Shown here piece after piece: positions 13,197-22,774 of a stretch of 64,000 nt of DNA. Location of the stretch: NCBI GenBank assembly GCA_025526935.1, contig JAHLKD010000015.1, positions 434,001 through 498,000 of the forward strand. The letters are read 5' to 3'. Under the pieces are notes generated by a model that made no database searches, had not been told where the DNA came from, and saw nothing but the letters and a program-made list of their open reading frames with translations. The position numbers and the translations under genes are program-made. This DNA comes from Cladochytrium replicatum (lineage: Eukaryota; Chytridiomycota; Chytridiomycetes; Cladochytriales; Cladochytriaceae). Within the stretch, counting starts at the first letter, position 1, and each line of letters begins with the position of its first letter.

Positions 13197-13445
13197 GGCC
13201 CAGTTTCCCAGTTTTGCAAGGTACATACCTGGAAAAATCACGTGACCCCTTGAGTGGGAGCAGGAACAGATCTGTTCCAGCTTGCCAGACTCGGTATACC
13301 AACAGTGGTCTACTTCTTCTGTTAAGCTTTTATGAGTTGCCACTCCCATGAGTGTGGTTGGACGGGAAACTGACTCCAAAGTTTGTTAGGTACATACCTC
13401 AAAAACCCACATGACCCCTTGAGTGCGAGTGGGAACAGTGGAACC
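13197..13445. repeat. Diverged local duplication, about 180 bp apart
   Basis: Two related segments (around 13215-13275 and 13385-13440) share AGGTACATACCT followed by TGACCCCTTGAGTG and GGAACAG. The surrounding 13133-14070 stretch has short frames on both strands, none recognised. It lies between two repeat-family fragments and is probably old transposon filler. Confidence 0.6.
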
Positions 13446-14070
13446 ATCAACCAAACACTCACATACCACAGTCTTCCTGGTTACGCAATTCCAGCCTTGA
13501 TTTGTATTGGCCACAGAGGGCTTGTGTGCAGAAAGGAATTTTGCTTTGACATCACTTCATATTCACCTGGGCCAAGAGACAGAACCTGGAGCTGTTGTAC
13601 TAGCTACAACACAGCTAAAAAGGCTCTCCTGCTGCTAGGAGAGGCGCTTGGTTTTTAACCTGCTTGCCATGACTGGCTGCTGCCATAACAAAGCATCCTC
13701 CCTACGCTCCAAGAACAATCCACTGCTTGATGATAGTTCAGGCTACATGCTTCAACAATCCTCCAAATTTGCACTCAAAGTTGATGGTCCTGCAATATTA
13801 GAGCTCAAAATGCTGCCGATGTAATTGAAGCACTTCTTGCTTCGAGTTGTTGTGTGGCCCATCTTGTTGCAGGAGCTGCAGCGAACGTCTGTGCGTGTTG
13901 TGAGCGTGATCGAGGTTGTCCAAGGTTGCTTCTTGTCATGCTGCTTCCAGTCTGACCATAGGTAAGATACTGTGATTGATCATGATGTTGATAAAGGGTG
14001 CGTGTTGCGAGACGAATTGTGTATGGTAGGCTCTGAGGATCGAGATTATAGCTGGGAACACTTTTGGACA

Positions 14071-15107
14071 TCAGCTATTTGGGAACAATTTTGTTAATAG
14101 GATGTAGAGGTGAAGAATTGAATGAGACTTACCAAGTAGTCTAGGAGTTGTGGTGGGAAGAAGACACAGACACCGGGGTCGGGTCCGGGTTTCAGTGGTG
14201 ACCCACACCAAACCCTTTGGGGATTTCCATTGTGAAATCTCCTGGGAAGTTGCCTGCTTCTCCCTTTCCATTGCAGCAGTGATCTCCCTGAATCTTGCTA
14301 GCTCTTCGTGCTCGCCGTGCTGAATCAATTCACCCGCCCTGACCAATTCATCAATGAGAGCCTTCTCTCGCACTTCTGCTGCGATACGGAATCGTTCATT
14401 GCAGTCTCTTCAAGATCTTTTGTCATGTTCAACAGTCGTTCTGACTGTTTGAGGACCTGTTTTGTCCTTTCACGGTCCTCATCTGCTTGTTTGATGGTCG
14501 CTTGGAACTCGTCAACCTTTGCAGTGACAGGCATTCCTCTGTAAATGCCGTACTTGTGTCCCTGCCGCCTGTAAAAGTCCAGAAATATTGTTTCCTTCTG
14601 AAAGGAAGAGCTTTTCAAGCACTCCATACGATAGGCGTTTGCTGCTGTTATGAACTCCATTCGTCCACTGCATTCATCGTGAATTTCGTTCAGGGCTTGA
14701 CGAACTAGCTTGCTGTCAGAGTTAAGTCGGTCGATCAACCCTTGAAGAACAAATCTTGGGCCGCATTCATCACGATTTGTTTGACAGTTGCTGATGAAGT
14801 CCTCCGAGTCGTAGCTGTGGCCGCTTGCTTTGAATTTTTGATACCAAAGTCGTATGTCTGAAGCAGGACAGAGTCCGTCGATGAGCAAATAGTCAGCATC
14901 CCCTTTAGTACCATGTCGCGCCGGTTTCTTTGAAGGAGCTGTCGATTTGACATCTGTCGATTTGACATCAAGGCCAACTTCTGCTTCTTCCACTTCAGAA
15001 CCCGATCCCAGAGATGTTTCAGGTGCAGTCACAGGTTCTGCACTTGATTCTCTTTCAGATGATGGTCTGGATTGTTTTAACGCTCGCTTCTTTGTAGTTC
15101 GAGGCAT
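14071..15107 (-). pseudogene. Broken copy of the element's accessory ORF
   Basis: From about 15107 down to 14216 this is a near-identical copy of the 5' half of the 560-residue ORF at 15923-17605, including the start (MPRTTKKRALKQS). A deletion of about 7 bp near 14390 relative to the intact copy shifts the frame inside the coiled-coil region. At 14216 the gene sequence stops and joins a GGGTC-rich end (14175-14215) of the kind found at 15635-15690, so the 3' half of the gene and everything between was lost. The promoter region and flanking satellite (15108-15400) are duplicated with it. Confidence 0.8.
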
Positions 15108-15242
15108 GGTGTTTGTACTGTTTGTCGTGGGAAGATACTGGCCCGGTGTTCTTAGCCGGAATGTTACAGGAATGTATGCTATAATACTTCCCTGACACTA
15201 TAGTTTTCTACCCGATCTGAAAATAACAATAAGCTAGGGAAG

Positions 15243-15621
15243 AAACTGGCTAGTAACATTGATAGAGAGGATTCTGTCCGGGTGGACAGAATCTTATTGC
15301 TAGTAAAATTGATAGAGAGGTTAGCTGTACTTGGTAGAGATCACTGAAGTACCGTCAATGAGTTGAGAAAGTGTCCGGGTGGACAGAATCGTATTGCTAG
15401 TAACATTGATAGAGAGGTTAGTTGTATTGGGTAGAGATCACTGAAGTACCGTCAATGAGTTGAGAAAGTGTCTGGGTGGACAGAATCCTATTGCTAGTAA
15501 CATTGATAGAGAGGTTAGTTGTATTGGGTAGACATCACTGAAGTACCGCCGTCAATGAGTTGAGAAAGTGTCTGGGTGGACAGAATCGTATTGCTAGTAG
15601 TATTTGTAGAGAGGTTAGCTA
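15243..15621 (-). repeat. 97-bp satellite array, block 2
   Basis: Nearly four copies of the 97-bp unit in the same orientation as block 1. The first 150 bp is almost identical to 17748-17890, showing that the duplication of the accessory ORF carried its satellite along. The last unit is cut after GGTTAGCT, directly against the left terminal repeat at 15622. Confidence 0.85.
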
Positions 15622-15800
15622 TTAAGGTTCGGCGGGTCCGGGTCGGGTCCGGGTTTCAGTGGCGACCCGCACCAAACCCTTTGGGTCGGGTCGTGTTTGT
15701 CTGGGGACCCGCAGGGTCACTGACGGGTACAAAGGGAATACCCGGACCCGAAGTGGTTGAAACCCGTACCCGACCCTGACCCGCCGGGTTTTTGCTGCCC
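15622..15800 (+). repeat. Left terminal repeat and GGGTC-rich subterminal region
   Basis: It starts with TTAAGGTTCGGCGGGT, the inverted counterpart of the right end. It is followed by repeated GGGTCC/GGGTCGGG motifs and their complement (GACCCG, ACCCG) up to about 15795, ending GACCCGCCGGGTTTTT. Arrays of short GC-rich subterminal motifs are typical transposase-binding regions of hAT elements; binding here is inference. Confidence 0.65.
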
Positions 15801-15922
15801 AGGAGAGGATTGATTGAATTTTGAGTTAGACCACGGATATTTACATGAACACTTTGTGTCTGTGTGGACAGTGTGTATTTTAGAAACACTATCGTTAAAA
15901 GAAACAAAACTCCACTGAGCAA

Positions 15923-17605
15923 TCACAAGTTGATAGGTGGAACAGCCCAAATCAGCTTCTGTATCTGGTTCATATCGTCAGAGTCCCATCCACCACTGGT
16001 TACGTCCTTCGCCAACCCAGTCCTGATGAACCGATCAATGTCGTCATTTGAAAGCATGAAATCCTTGGCTAAACCTGTCTTCCAAGGTTTCCAATCCACC
16101 TCAGGGAGCGTTATGGACGAAAGATGCCCGATGTATGCCGTCCAGAACCTTAGCCACTCAGAAGGATATGCATCCACTAATGCCCTGAACATGCGATAGA
16201 TAGTGGCAGACGTACTTAGCGAATTATTGTGCCGTATCCAGTTTCCGAGCAAAATGTGCACCCTAAGAAGAGTAAGGCTGCTCCGAGAACTGCTACTTGA
16301 AGTTAATATTCGGCTTGAGCGGTCGTCTGATTCAACAAATATGGGCCGTAAAAACTCATTTCGGGAGAGGACTTCGTAGTTTACATTGACGTACTTGATT
16401 GATGGTGGAAGAGACGGCAATTTAAGGTCATAAATAACCTCATTGATCTTATGCATCTGGAAGCAGATACCCTGGATGACCTCTTTCACCAAAAGGATAG
16501 CCGTACGACGATGCTGCTGCAGGCTAAGCAATGCAAGGGAACTCGTTGGAGAACTGGTTCGATGTACCTTCGGAATTCTACCAATCCCCTTGATAGCCGA
16601 CGATATGCTTATTAGGCCGCCTGTTGATGTTGGCGCCGCAGGTGCTGCAGCTTCTGAATGACCAGCCTGTCGTTTCAGAGCAGCAAGCTCTCCCTCCAGG
16701 GCGGTCACACGTGATTTCCATTGTGAAATCTCCTGGGAAGTTGCCTGCTTCTCCCTTTCCATTGCAGCGGTGATCTCCCTGAATCTTGCTAGCTCTTTGT
16801 GCTCGCCGTGCTGAATCAATGCACCCGCCCTGCCCAATTCATCAATGAGAGCCTTCTCTCGCACTTCTGCTGCGATGCGGGTCCTTCTCTCGTTCATTGC
16901 AGTCTCTTCAAGATCTTTTGTCATGTTCAACAGTCGTTCTGACTGTTTGAGGACCTGTTTTGTCCTTTCACGGTCCTCATCTGCTCGTTTGATGGTCGCT
17001 TGGAACTCGTCAACCTTTGCAGTGACAGGCATTCCTCTGTAAATGCCGTACTTGTGTCCCTGCCGCCTGTAAAAGTCCAGAAATGTTGTTTCCTTCTGAA
17101 AGGAAGAGCTTTTCAAGCACTCCATACGATAGGTGTTTGCTGCTGTTATGAACTCCGTTCGTCCACTGCATTCATCGTGAATTTCGTTCAGGGCTTGACG
17201 AACTAGCTTGCTGTCAGAGTTAAGTCGGTCGATCAACCCTTGAAGAACAAATCTTGGGCCGCATTCATCACGATTTGTTTGACAGTTGCTGATGAAGTCC
17301 TCCGAGTCGTAGCTGTGGCCGCTCGCTTTGAATTTTCGATACCAAAGTCGTATGTCTGAAGCAGGACAGAGTCCGTCGATGAGCAAATAGTCAGCATCCC
17401 CTTTAGTACCACGTCGCGCCGGTTTCTTTGAAGGAGCTGTCGATTTGACATCTGTCGATTTGACATCAAGGCCAACTTCTGCTTCTTCCACTTCAGAACC
17501 CGATGCCAGAGATGTTTCAGGTGCAGTCACAGGTTCTGCACTTGATTCTCTTTCAGATGATGGTCTGGATTGTTTTAACGCTCGCTTCTTTGTAGTTCGA
17601 GGCAT
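15923..17605 (-). CDS. Unrecognised 560-residue transposon accessory protein
   Basis: A single uninterrupted frame from ATG 17605 to TGA 15923. Residues 1-65 are a basic, Ser/Glu-rich disordered leader (PRTTKKRALKQS) that could hold a nuclear localisation signal. Residues 75-210 form a compact region with several Cys and His (LIDGLCPASDIRLWY, SNCQTNRDECGPRF, NEIHDECSGR). Residues 210-320 are Glu/Arg/Lys-rich heptad sequence, a coiled coil. Residues 340-560 form a second mixed region with FWTAYIGHLSS and a Trp-containing tail. I do not recognise any of these. The gene lies 1.3 kb downstream of the hAT transposase on the same strand, inside the same terminal repeats, and a broken copy sits at 14071-15107. 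By position it resembles the second gene that some transposons carry; its function is unknown. Confidence 0.7.
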   Translation of the reverse strand: MPRTTKKRALKQSRPSSERESSAEPVTAPETSLASGSEVEEAEVGLDVKSTDVKSTAPSKKPARRGTKGDADYLLIDGLCPASDIRLWYRKFKASGHSYDSEDFISNCQTNRDECGPRFVLQGLIDRLNSDSKLVRQALNEIHDECSGRTEFITAANTYRMECLKSSSFQKETTFLDFYRRQGHKYGIYRGMPVTAKVDEFQATIKRADEDRERTKQVLKQSERLLNMTKDLEETAMNERRTRIAAEVREKALIDELGRAGALIQHGEHKELARFREITAAMEREKQATSQEISQWKSRVTALEGELAALKRQAGHSEAAAPAAPTSTGGLISISSAIKGIGRIPKVHRTSSPTSSLALLSLQQHRRTAILLVKEVIQGICFQMHKINEVIYDLKLPSLPPSIKYVNVNYEVLSRNEFLRPIFVESDDRSSRILTSSSSSRSSLTLLRVHILLGNWIRHNNSLSTSATIYRMFRALVDAYPSEWLRFWTAYIGHLSSITLPEVDWKPWKTGLAKDFMLSNDDIDRFIRTGLAKDVTSGGWDSDDMNQIQKLIWAVPPINL

Positions 17606-17747
17606 GGTGTTTGTACTGTTTGTCGTGGGAAGATACTGGCCCGGTGTTCTTAGCCGGAATGTTACAGGAATGTATGCTATAATACTTCCCTGACACTATA
17701 GTTTTCTACCCGATCTGAAAATAATAATAAGCTAGGGAAGAAACTGG

Positions 17748-17996
17748 CTAGTAACATTGATAGAGAGGATTCTGTCCGGGTGGACAGAATCTTATTGCTA
17801 GTAAAATTGATAGAGAGGTTAGCTGTACTTGGTAGAGATCACTGAAGTACCGTCAATGAGTTGAGAAAGTGTCCGGGTGGACAGAATCTTATTGCTAGTA
17901 ACATTAATAGAGAGGTTAGCTGTACCTGATAGAAATTACTGAAGTACCGTCAATGAGTTGAGAAAGTGTCCGGGGGGACAGAATCCTATTCTACCC
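17748..17996 (-). repeat. 97-bp satellite array, block 3
   Basis: About two and a half units lying immediately upstream of the accessory ORF. The first part duplicates 15243-15400. It is followed, after roughly 28 bp of unique sequence (around 17997-18024), by block 4 in the opposite orientation. Confidence 0.85.
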
Positions 17997-18024
17997 AGAC
18001 AGACACAGTGACACTCAGTCTCCC

Positions 18025-18880
18025 AGATTTCTGTCCACCCGGACACTTTCTCAACTCATTGACGGTACTTCAGTAATCTCTATCAGGTACAGCTAACCTC
18101 TCTACAAATACTACTAGCAATAGGATTCTGTCCACCGGACACTTTCTCAACTCATTGACGGTACTTCAGTGATCTCTACCCAATACAACTAACCTCTCTA
18201 TCAATGTTACTAGCAATACGATTCTGTCCACCCGGACACTTTCTCAACTCATTGACGGTACTTCAGTGATCTCTATCCAATACAACTAACCTCTCTATCA
18301 ATGTTACTAGCAATACGATTCTGTCCAACCGGACACTTTCTCAACTCATTGACGGTACTTCAGTAATCTCTATCAGGTACAGCTAACCTCTCTACAAATA
18401 CTACTAGCAATAGGATTCTGTCCACCCGGACACTTTCTCAACTCATTGACGGTACTTCAGTGATCTCTACCCAATACAACTAACCTCTCTATCAATGTTA
18501 CTAGCAATAGGATTCTGTCCACCCGGACACTTTCTCAACTCATTGACGGTACTTCAGTGATCTCTATCCAATACAACTAACCTCTCTATCAATGTTACTA
18601 GCAATACGATTCTGTCCACCCGGACACTTTCTCAACTCATTGACGGTACTTCAGTGATCTCTGTCAAGTACAGCTAACCTCTCTAATAATGTTACTAGCA
18701 ATAAGATTCTGTCCACCCGGACACTTTCTCAACTCATTGACGGTACTTCACTGATACTTCACTGATCTCGATCAAGTACAACCAACCTCTCTACAAATAC
18801 TACTTGTAATAGGATTCTGTCCAGGCGGTCACTTTCTCAACTCCTGGACGGTACTTCAACAGATGAACAGTCTAAACAAC
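18025..18880 (+). repeat. 97-bp satellite array, block 4 (inverted)
   Basis: Nearly nine units; the period of 97 bp was measured between GATTCTGTCCA starts at 18220, 18317 and 18414. Units fall into a few alternating subtypes: ATCCAATACAACTAACC with TATCAATGTTACTAGC, or ATCAGGTACAGCTAACC with TACAAATACTACTAGC. This points to amplification of longer multi-unit blocks. It ends 10 bp before the hAT stop codon, so the transposase transcript's 3' untranslated region probably runs into it. Confidence 0.9.
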
Positions 18881-18889
18881 AATTTATAT

Positions 18890-21334
18890 TTAAAAGAGTG
18901 GGTTATCATCAGTTGCTTCCAACTCTAATACCACATCAAAATCCTCGCCAAAATTATGCACCTTTACAAAATCCTCACTAACATCACTTTTTGAATCTAG
19001 GGAATCATTTTTGAACGGTTCTTCAGCACTCAATTGATGCAACCAGTCATGACGGCACATCAACGCATTTATTGTTCTTGGAGCAAGGCGGTTGCGAGTT
19101 GCAGGTACCAAATCAACCCCGGCTGAAAACTTTCGTTCGACTGGAGCGCTTGTTGCTGGTATTCCTAAATTAGTCCTATTGCCATCTGGCTTAGGGCTGG
19201 AAAGTTCAGCACTTCCAACGGTCTTCCACCAGTCCATAATATTATTGATTGGCTTCCCATCAGAATCAATACCGCGGAGTACCTGATCGCCAAGGTAGCG
19301 ATCCAGCTCATCTTTTTCCTCAGGAATCTCTTCTTGCCAGATGAAAACGGATCTAATGGCTCTCAAGCGTTCAGCGTCCATTTTTTTCTGTCTATCACCG
19401 GAAGCTCCGCTCGAATCGTGTCGACGTGCTGGCGTGTTTCCAAAAACATCGGCACCACTGTTCTTGATTTTCCGTGACTTATACGATTCCTCCCAGACTT
19501 TCCGCACTAGGGTGACCTGATCCCTTCCTACATCTTTCTCCCAAGCCTTTGAAAATCGATAATATTGATCCTTAAAACGAGGATCGAGTACCGTAGCAAC
19601 TGCTAAACACGGGCTCTTAGCGATTGAGTAATATATTCTCAGCTTATCTAGTGCATTTCGAAATGCTTTGGTGAAAGTTTCATCCAATTCTGCCTCCTCT
19701 AGGTCCTCCAGTTGATCGATAAGATCTTTGTAAAATGGAATAACAAGCCGAAGTGTTGGATATCTAGACCCCTCGATTGCCTTTGATATAACCTCGAAAA
19801 CACTTAAACCATCCCGGATCTTCTGTAGGACCTCCCATTGCTTTGGATTTATTGACCAATCTTTCAAAGAATCTTCAATCCAGCATATTTTGTCCATTGC
19901 CTCTCGTAGCTGTAAGGCTCGTTTGACCATATAGAACGTGCTATTCCAGCGAGTTGTCACATCGATAATTGGTAATAGAGGAACCAGTTTCACAAATCGG
20001 CACGAATCAATAAATGAGCTTCGTCGTTTTGGGGAAGACCGGATTCCTCTGACTAGCCGTCGAAGAAGGTTTATGACATTAACGCCGGAGTTATCGTCAT
20101 TTGCGACTGTGTCCCCTGCGGGCGCGAATGTATCGATAAAATCCTTTGCTGCAAGATTGATAATGTGTGCCATACACCGCATGTGTTGAGTTTCTGCAGA
20201 CCACGCAATATCCCTATCTTCCAAGAGCGTCTCCAGCTTAGCACTCATGGTAAAGTTGTTTGAACCGTTGTCGGTTGTAATGCACAATAAGCGTTCACCC
20301 GATAGCATGCCAAATTCATCCAGACACTTGACAAGCTGACTAGCCATGGCGACGCCTTCATGCTTTCCAACCATCGGAATCATCTGCAGCAGCAAGTCCT
20401 GCGGCTCCCATTCTTTCGTGATGAAGTGGGCAGTAATTCCAAGAAAAGAAATCTGGTTCTTCGATGTCCAATAGTCAGCTGTTATTGATACTTTTGAAGG
20501 TGAACCAACAATCAGACCTTTAATGAGCTCCTTCTGCCTATCGTAAAGATCGATCATCTCCTTTTGCTTCACTGCTTTTGCCGTCTTTGGTGTATTGTTT
20601 GGCTGAAAAGTCTTCAGCATGCTGACAAAGAACTCGTTCTCCACAACAGTAAATGCCTGATTGTCTGCAGCAATCCAGTCCAAAATTGACCGCCACGCTA
20701 CGTCTGGATTGAACACAAAGTTTTGCTCCTTCTCCTGCGAGCCGAAATTCAATGTCTGTTGTCCCTTGGGGACGATGTCCAACAGTCCAAGCGACCTGGC
20801 AATACTTCCATGGTGGTTTTTCAGATGCCGGAGGAAGTTTTTTGTTGATCCCGTCTTATCGACCTTCTGGCTCCACTTGCATTTCGCAACCAAACATGTT
20901 CTCAGACCATTATCAACCTTATAGTAATCCTTCGCTATGCCGCCTCGACTACCTCTACAGTCCGACATGCTATCAACATCTGCGTCTGATGAAAGCATTG
21001 ATGGTTGAACTGATCCAGCTGCAGGCTCCTGTCGCACTGAAGAGTCAGCAAAACTAACGTCGGCAGGAAGCTCTGGTGCATGCTGAGAAGCCAGGCCCAA
21101 CTCGCTGGAGTCATTGGAAGAAGATGTGGAGCTCGGCTCTCGAGCGCTGTTGTTGCCACCGTGTCCTGATACACGTCTGCGTTTGTCCTGCATGCTGTTC
21201 CCCTCGCTGGATGCCTCTGAAATTTGGGGGGCTGGCAGACTTCGCTTCCGTGTGTCAAGCGGATGACTGTCCACAAGTCTTTGGCTTGCGTCGGACGCTG
21301 CCTTACGCTTTGGTTTAACAAAGGCGGCGTCCAT
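18890..21334 (-). CDS. hAT-family transposase, apparently intact
   Basis: One uninterrupted frame of 814 residues from ATG 21334 to TAA 18890. Residues 1-130 are a Ser-rich basic leader. A BED-type zinc finger follows (CLVAKCKWSQ...FLRHLKNHH, about 145-178). The RNase H-like catalytic fold shows the first Asp in SITADYWTS (about 287), the second in CITTDNGSNN (about 351) and the family's CxxH in MRCMAHIINLAA. The C-terminal hATC dimerisation region runs from DRYLGDQVLRG through NLGIPATSAPVERKFSAG to LMCRHDWL. All expected landmarks are present with no internal stop, which suggests a young, possibly active copy. The gene is flanked by satellite blocks in opposite orientations. The protein should act in the nucleus, cutting and rejoining the element's ends. 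Confidence 0.93.
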   Translation of the reverse strand: MDAAFVKPKRKAASDASQRLVDSHPLDTRKRSLPAPQISEASSEGNSMQDKRRRVSGHGGNNSAREPSSTSSSNDSSELGLASQHAPELPADVSFADSSVRQEPAAGSVQPSMLSSDADVDSMSDCRGSRGGIAKDYYKVDNGLRTCLVAKCKWSQKVDKTGSTKNFLRHLKNHHGSIARSLGLLDIVPKGQQTLNFGSQEKEQNFVFNPDVAWRSILDWIAADNQAFTVVENEFFVSMLKTFQPNNTPKTAKAVKQKEMIDLYDRQKELIKGLIVGSPSKVSITADYWTSKNQISFLGITAHFITKEWEPQDLLLQMIPMVGKHEGVAMASQLVKCLDEFGMLSGERLLCITTDNGSNNFTMSAKLETLLEDRDIAWSAETQHMRCMAHIINLAAKDFIDTFAPAGDTVANDDNSGVNVINLLRRLVRGIRSSPKRRSSFIDSCRFVKLVPLLPIIDVTTRWNSTFYMVKRALQLREAMDKICWIEDSLKDWSINPKQWEVLQKIRDGLSVFEVISKAIEGSRYPTLRLVIPFYKDLIDQLEDLEEAELDETFTKAFRNALDKLRIYYSIAKSPCLAVATVLDPRFKDQYYRFSKAWEKDVGRDQVTLVRKVWEESYKSRKIKNSGADVFGNTPARRHDSSGASGDRQKKMDAERLRAIRSVFIWQEEIPEEKDELDRYLGDQVLRGIDSDGKPINNIMDWWKTVGSAELSSPKPDGNRTNLGIPATSAPVERKFSAGVDLVPATRNRLAPRTINALMCRHDWLHQLSAEEPFKNDSLDSKSDVSEDFVKVHNFGEDFDVVLELEATDDNPLF

Positions 21335-21454
21335 TTTTGCTGTGGTGTGGCTGGAACGTTACCGGCTCTAAGTGTCCAGGTGCACAGAAAGCACAGCTCT
21401 CGAGGTCTGTCGTGGTAGAAATTGTTTGTTACAGAACTTCCGTTGTGACTTCTT

Positions 21455-22150
21455 GGAAAGTGTCCGGGTGGACAGAATCGTATTGCTAGTAACATTGATA
21501 GAGGTTAGTTGTACTGAGTAGAGATAACTGAAGTACGTCAATGAGTTGAGAAAGTGTCTAGGTAGACAGAATCCTATTGCTAGTAACATTGATAGAGAGG
21601 TTAGTTGTATTGGGTAGAGATAACTGAAGTACGTCAATGAGTTGAGAAAGTGTCCGGATGGACAGAATCTTATTGCTAGTAACATTGATAGAGATGTTAG
21701 TTTGTACTTGATAGAGATCACTCAAGTACCGTCAATGAGTTAAGAAAGTGTCTGGGTGGACAGAATCTTATTGCTAGTAACATTGATAGAGATGTTAGTT
21801 GTACTTGATAGAGATCACTCAAGTACCGTCAATGAGTTAAGAAAGTGTCTGGGTGGACAGAATCTTATTGCTAGTAACATTGATAGAGATGTTAGTTGTA
21901 CTTGATAGAGATCACTCAAGTACCGTCAATGAGTTAAGAAAGTGTCTGGGTGGACAGAATCTTATTGCTAGTAACATTGATAGAGATGTTAGTTGTACTT
22001 GATAGAGATCACTCAAGTACCGTCAATGAGTTAAGAAAGTGTCCGGGTGGACAGAATCTTATTGCTAGTAACATTGATAGAGAGGTTAGTTGTATTGGGT
22101 AGAGATAACTGAAGTAAGTCAATGAGTTGAGAAAGTGTCCGGGTGGACAG
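21455..22150 (-). repeat. 97-bp satellite array, block 5
   Basis: About seven units upstream of the hAT start codon, oriented opposite to block 4. Four consecutive units between about 21680 and 22060 are practically identical (TTAAGAAAGTGTCTGGGTGG variant), showing recent local amplification. Together with block 4 it makes long, imperfect inverted flanks around the transposase. Confidence 0.9.
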
Positions 22151-22454
22151 AAAATACATGCCTCGATGTCTGTTGTGATGCAAAATTGTTTGATACATAC
22201 AAAACTTATATTGCGTCTTCTTGGAAAGTGTCCGCGTGGACAGAAAGAACAATAGCTTCGTTTTAGCTTCTCTATCACATCGGGTTTTACTCGGGTCTGA
22301 CTTTTGACCCGAGAAGGGTTTTCCTACTGGACCCGATACCCAACCCGGACCCGACCCGAAAATTTTCCATGAAAACCCGGCACTCGGGTCGGGTACATTT
22401 GGTCAATGGACCCGGACCCGACCCGGAAAGACCCTAAAACCCGCCGATCCTTAA
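22151..22454 (-). repeat. Right terminal region of the hAT element
   Basis: A unique segment with TTTGATACATACAAAACTT and GTCCGCGTGGACAG, then ACCCG-dense sequence from about 22280, ending in ACCCGCCGATCCTTAA at 22454. It is nearly the same as 12836-13132. GTCCGCGTGGAC echoes GTCCGGGTGGAC of the 97-bp unit, so the satellite may have grown from the terminal sequence. Confidence 0.65.
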
Positions 22455-22774
22455 TGAGACCTCATGAACAAATCGTCATTGTCCTCCTCGAGGTGCCTTG
22501 ATACTTCCATCACGGCATGGACAATGTTGGGTCTCGTTCCCAACATCGAAACCATCAGTGACCCCACCACCTATCCATACAGATAGCACCCTGGTGTGAT
22601 TGGCGTTTGCTTCTTGTCTCTGTGGTGAAAGTGTTCATCAGAGCATCAGTATTTGATGCGTTGCCAGGCTGGGAAGTTGGCTGAGGACACCGCTGCCGCC
22701 GTTGTGGGAAGTGCTGGCGTTGCCAGAGAACGTTCCGTGGGAGACCTCTCCGGCATGACTGGGCCTTGGGGGCG

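Larger units (their letters stand above)
15622..22454. mobile_element. hAT-family DNA transposon with accessory ORF and satellite ends
   Basis: The element is bounded by a 16-bp inverted repeat with one mismatch: TTAAGGTTCGGCGGGT at 15622 and ACCCGCCGATCCTTAA ending at 22454. Both ends continue inward into GGGTC/ACCCG-rich sequence. Inside, both on the minus strand, lie an intact hAT transposase (18890-21334) and a 560-residue ORF of unknown function (15923-17605), separated and flanked by 97-bp satellite blocks. At about 6.8 kb it is long for a hAT element, and I infer that the accessory ORF and satellites belong to it. I do not see an 8-bp target duplication (GTTAGCTA versus TGAGACCT), so the ends may be rearranged or the element may be a composite of two copies. 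Confidence 0.6.

Noticed and set aside
15622-15800. Telomeric repeat tract
   Set aside because: The GGGTC/ACCCG motifs are irregularly spaced, occur on both strands within 180 bp, and recur at hAT ends instead of forming a regular TTAGGG-type run.
12505-22150. CRISPR-like array
   Set aside because: The repeats are contiguous 97-bp units without unique spacers, in both orientations, in a eukaryotic transposon setting.
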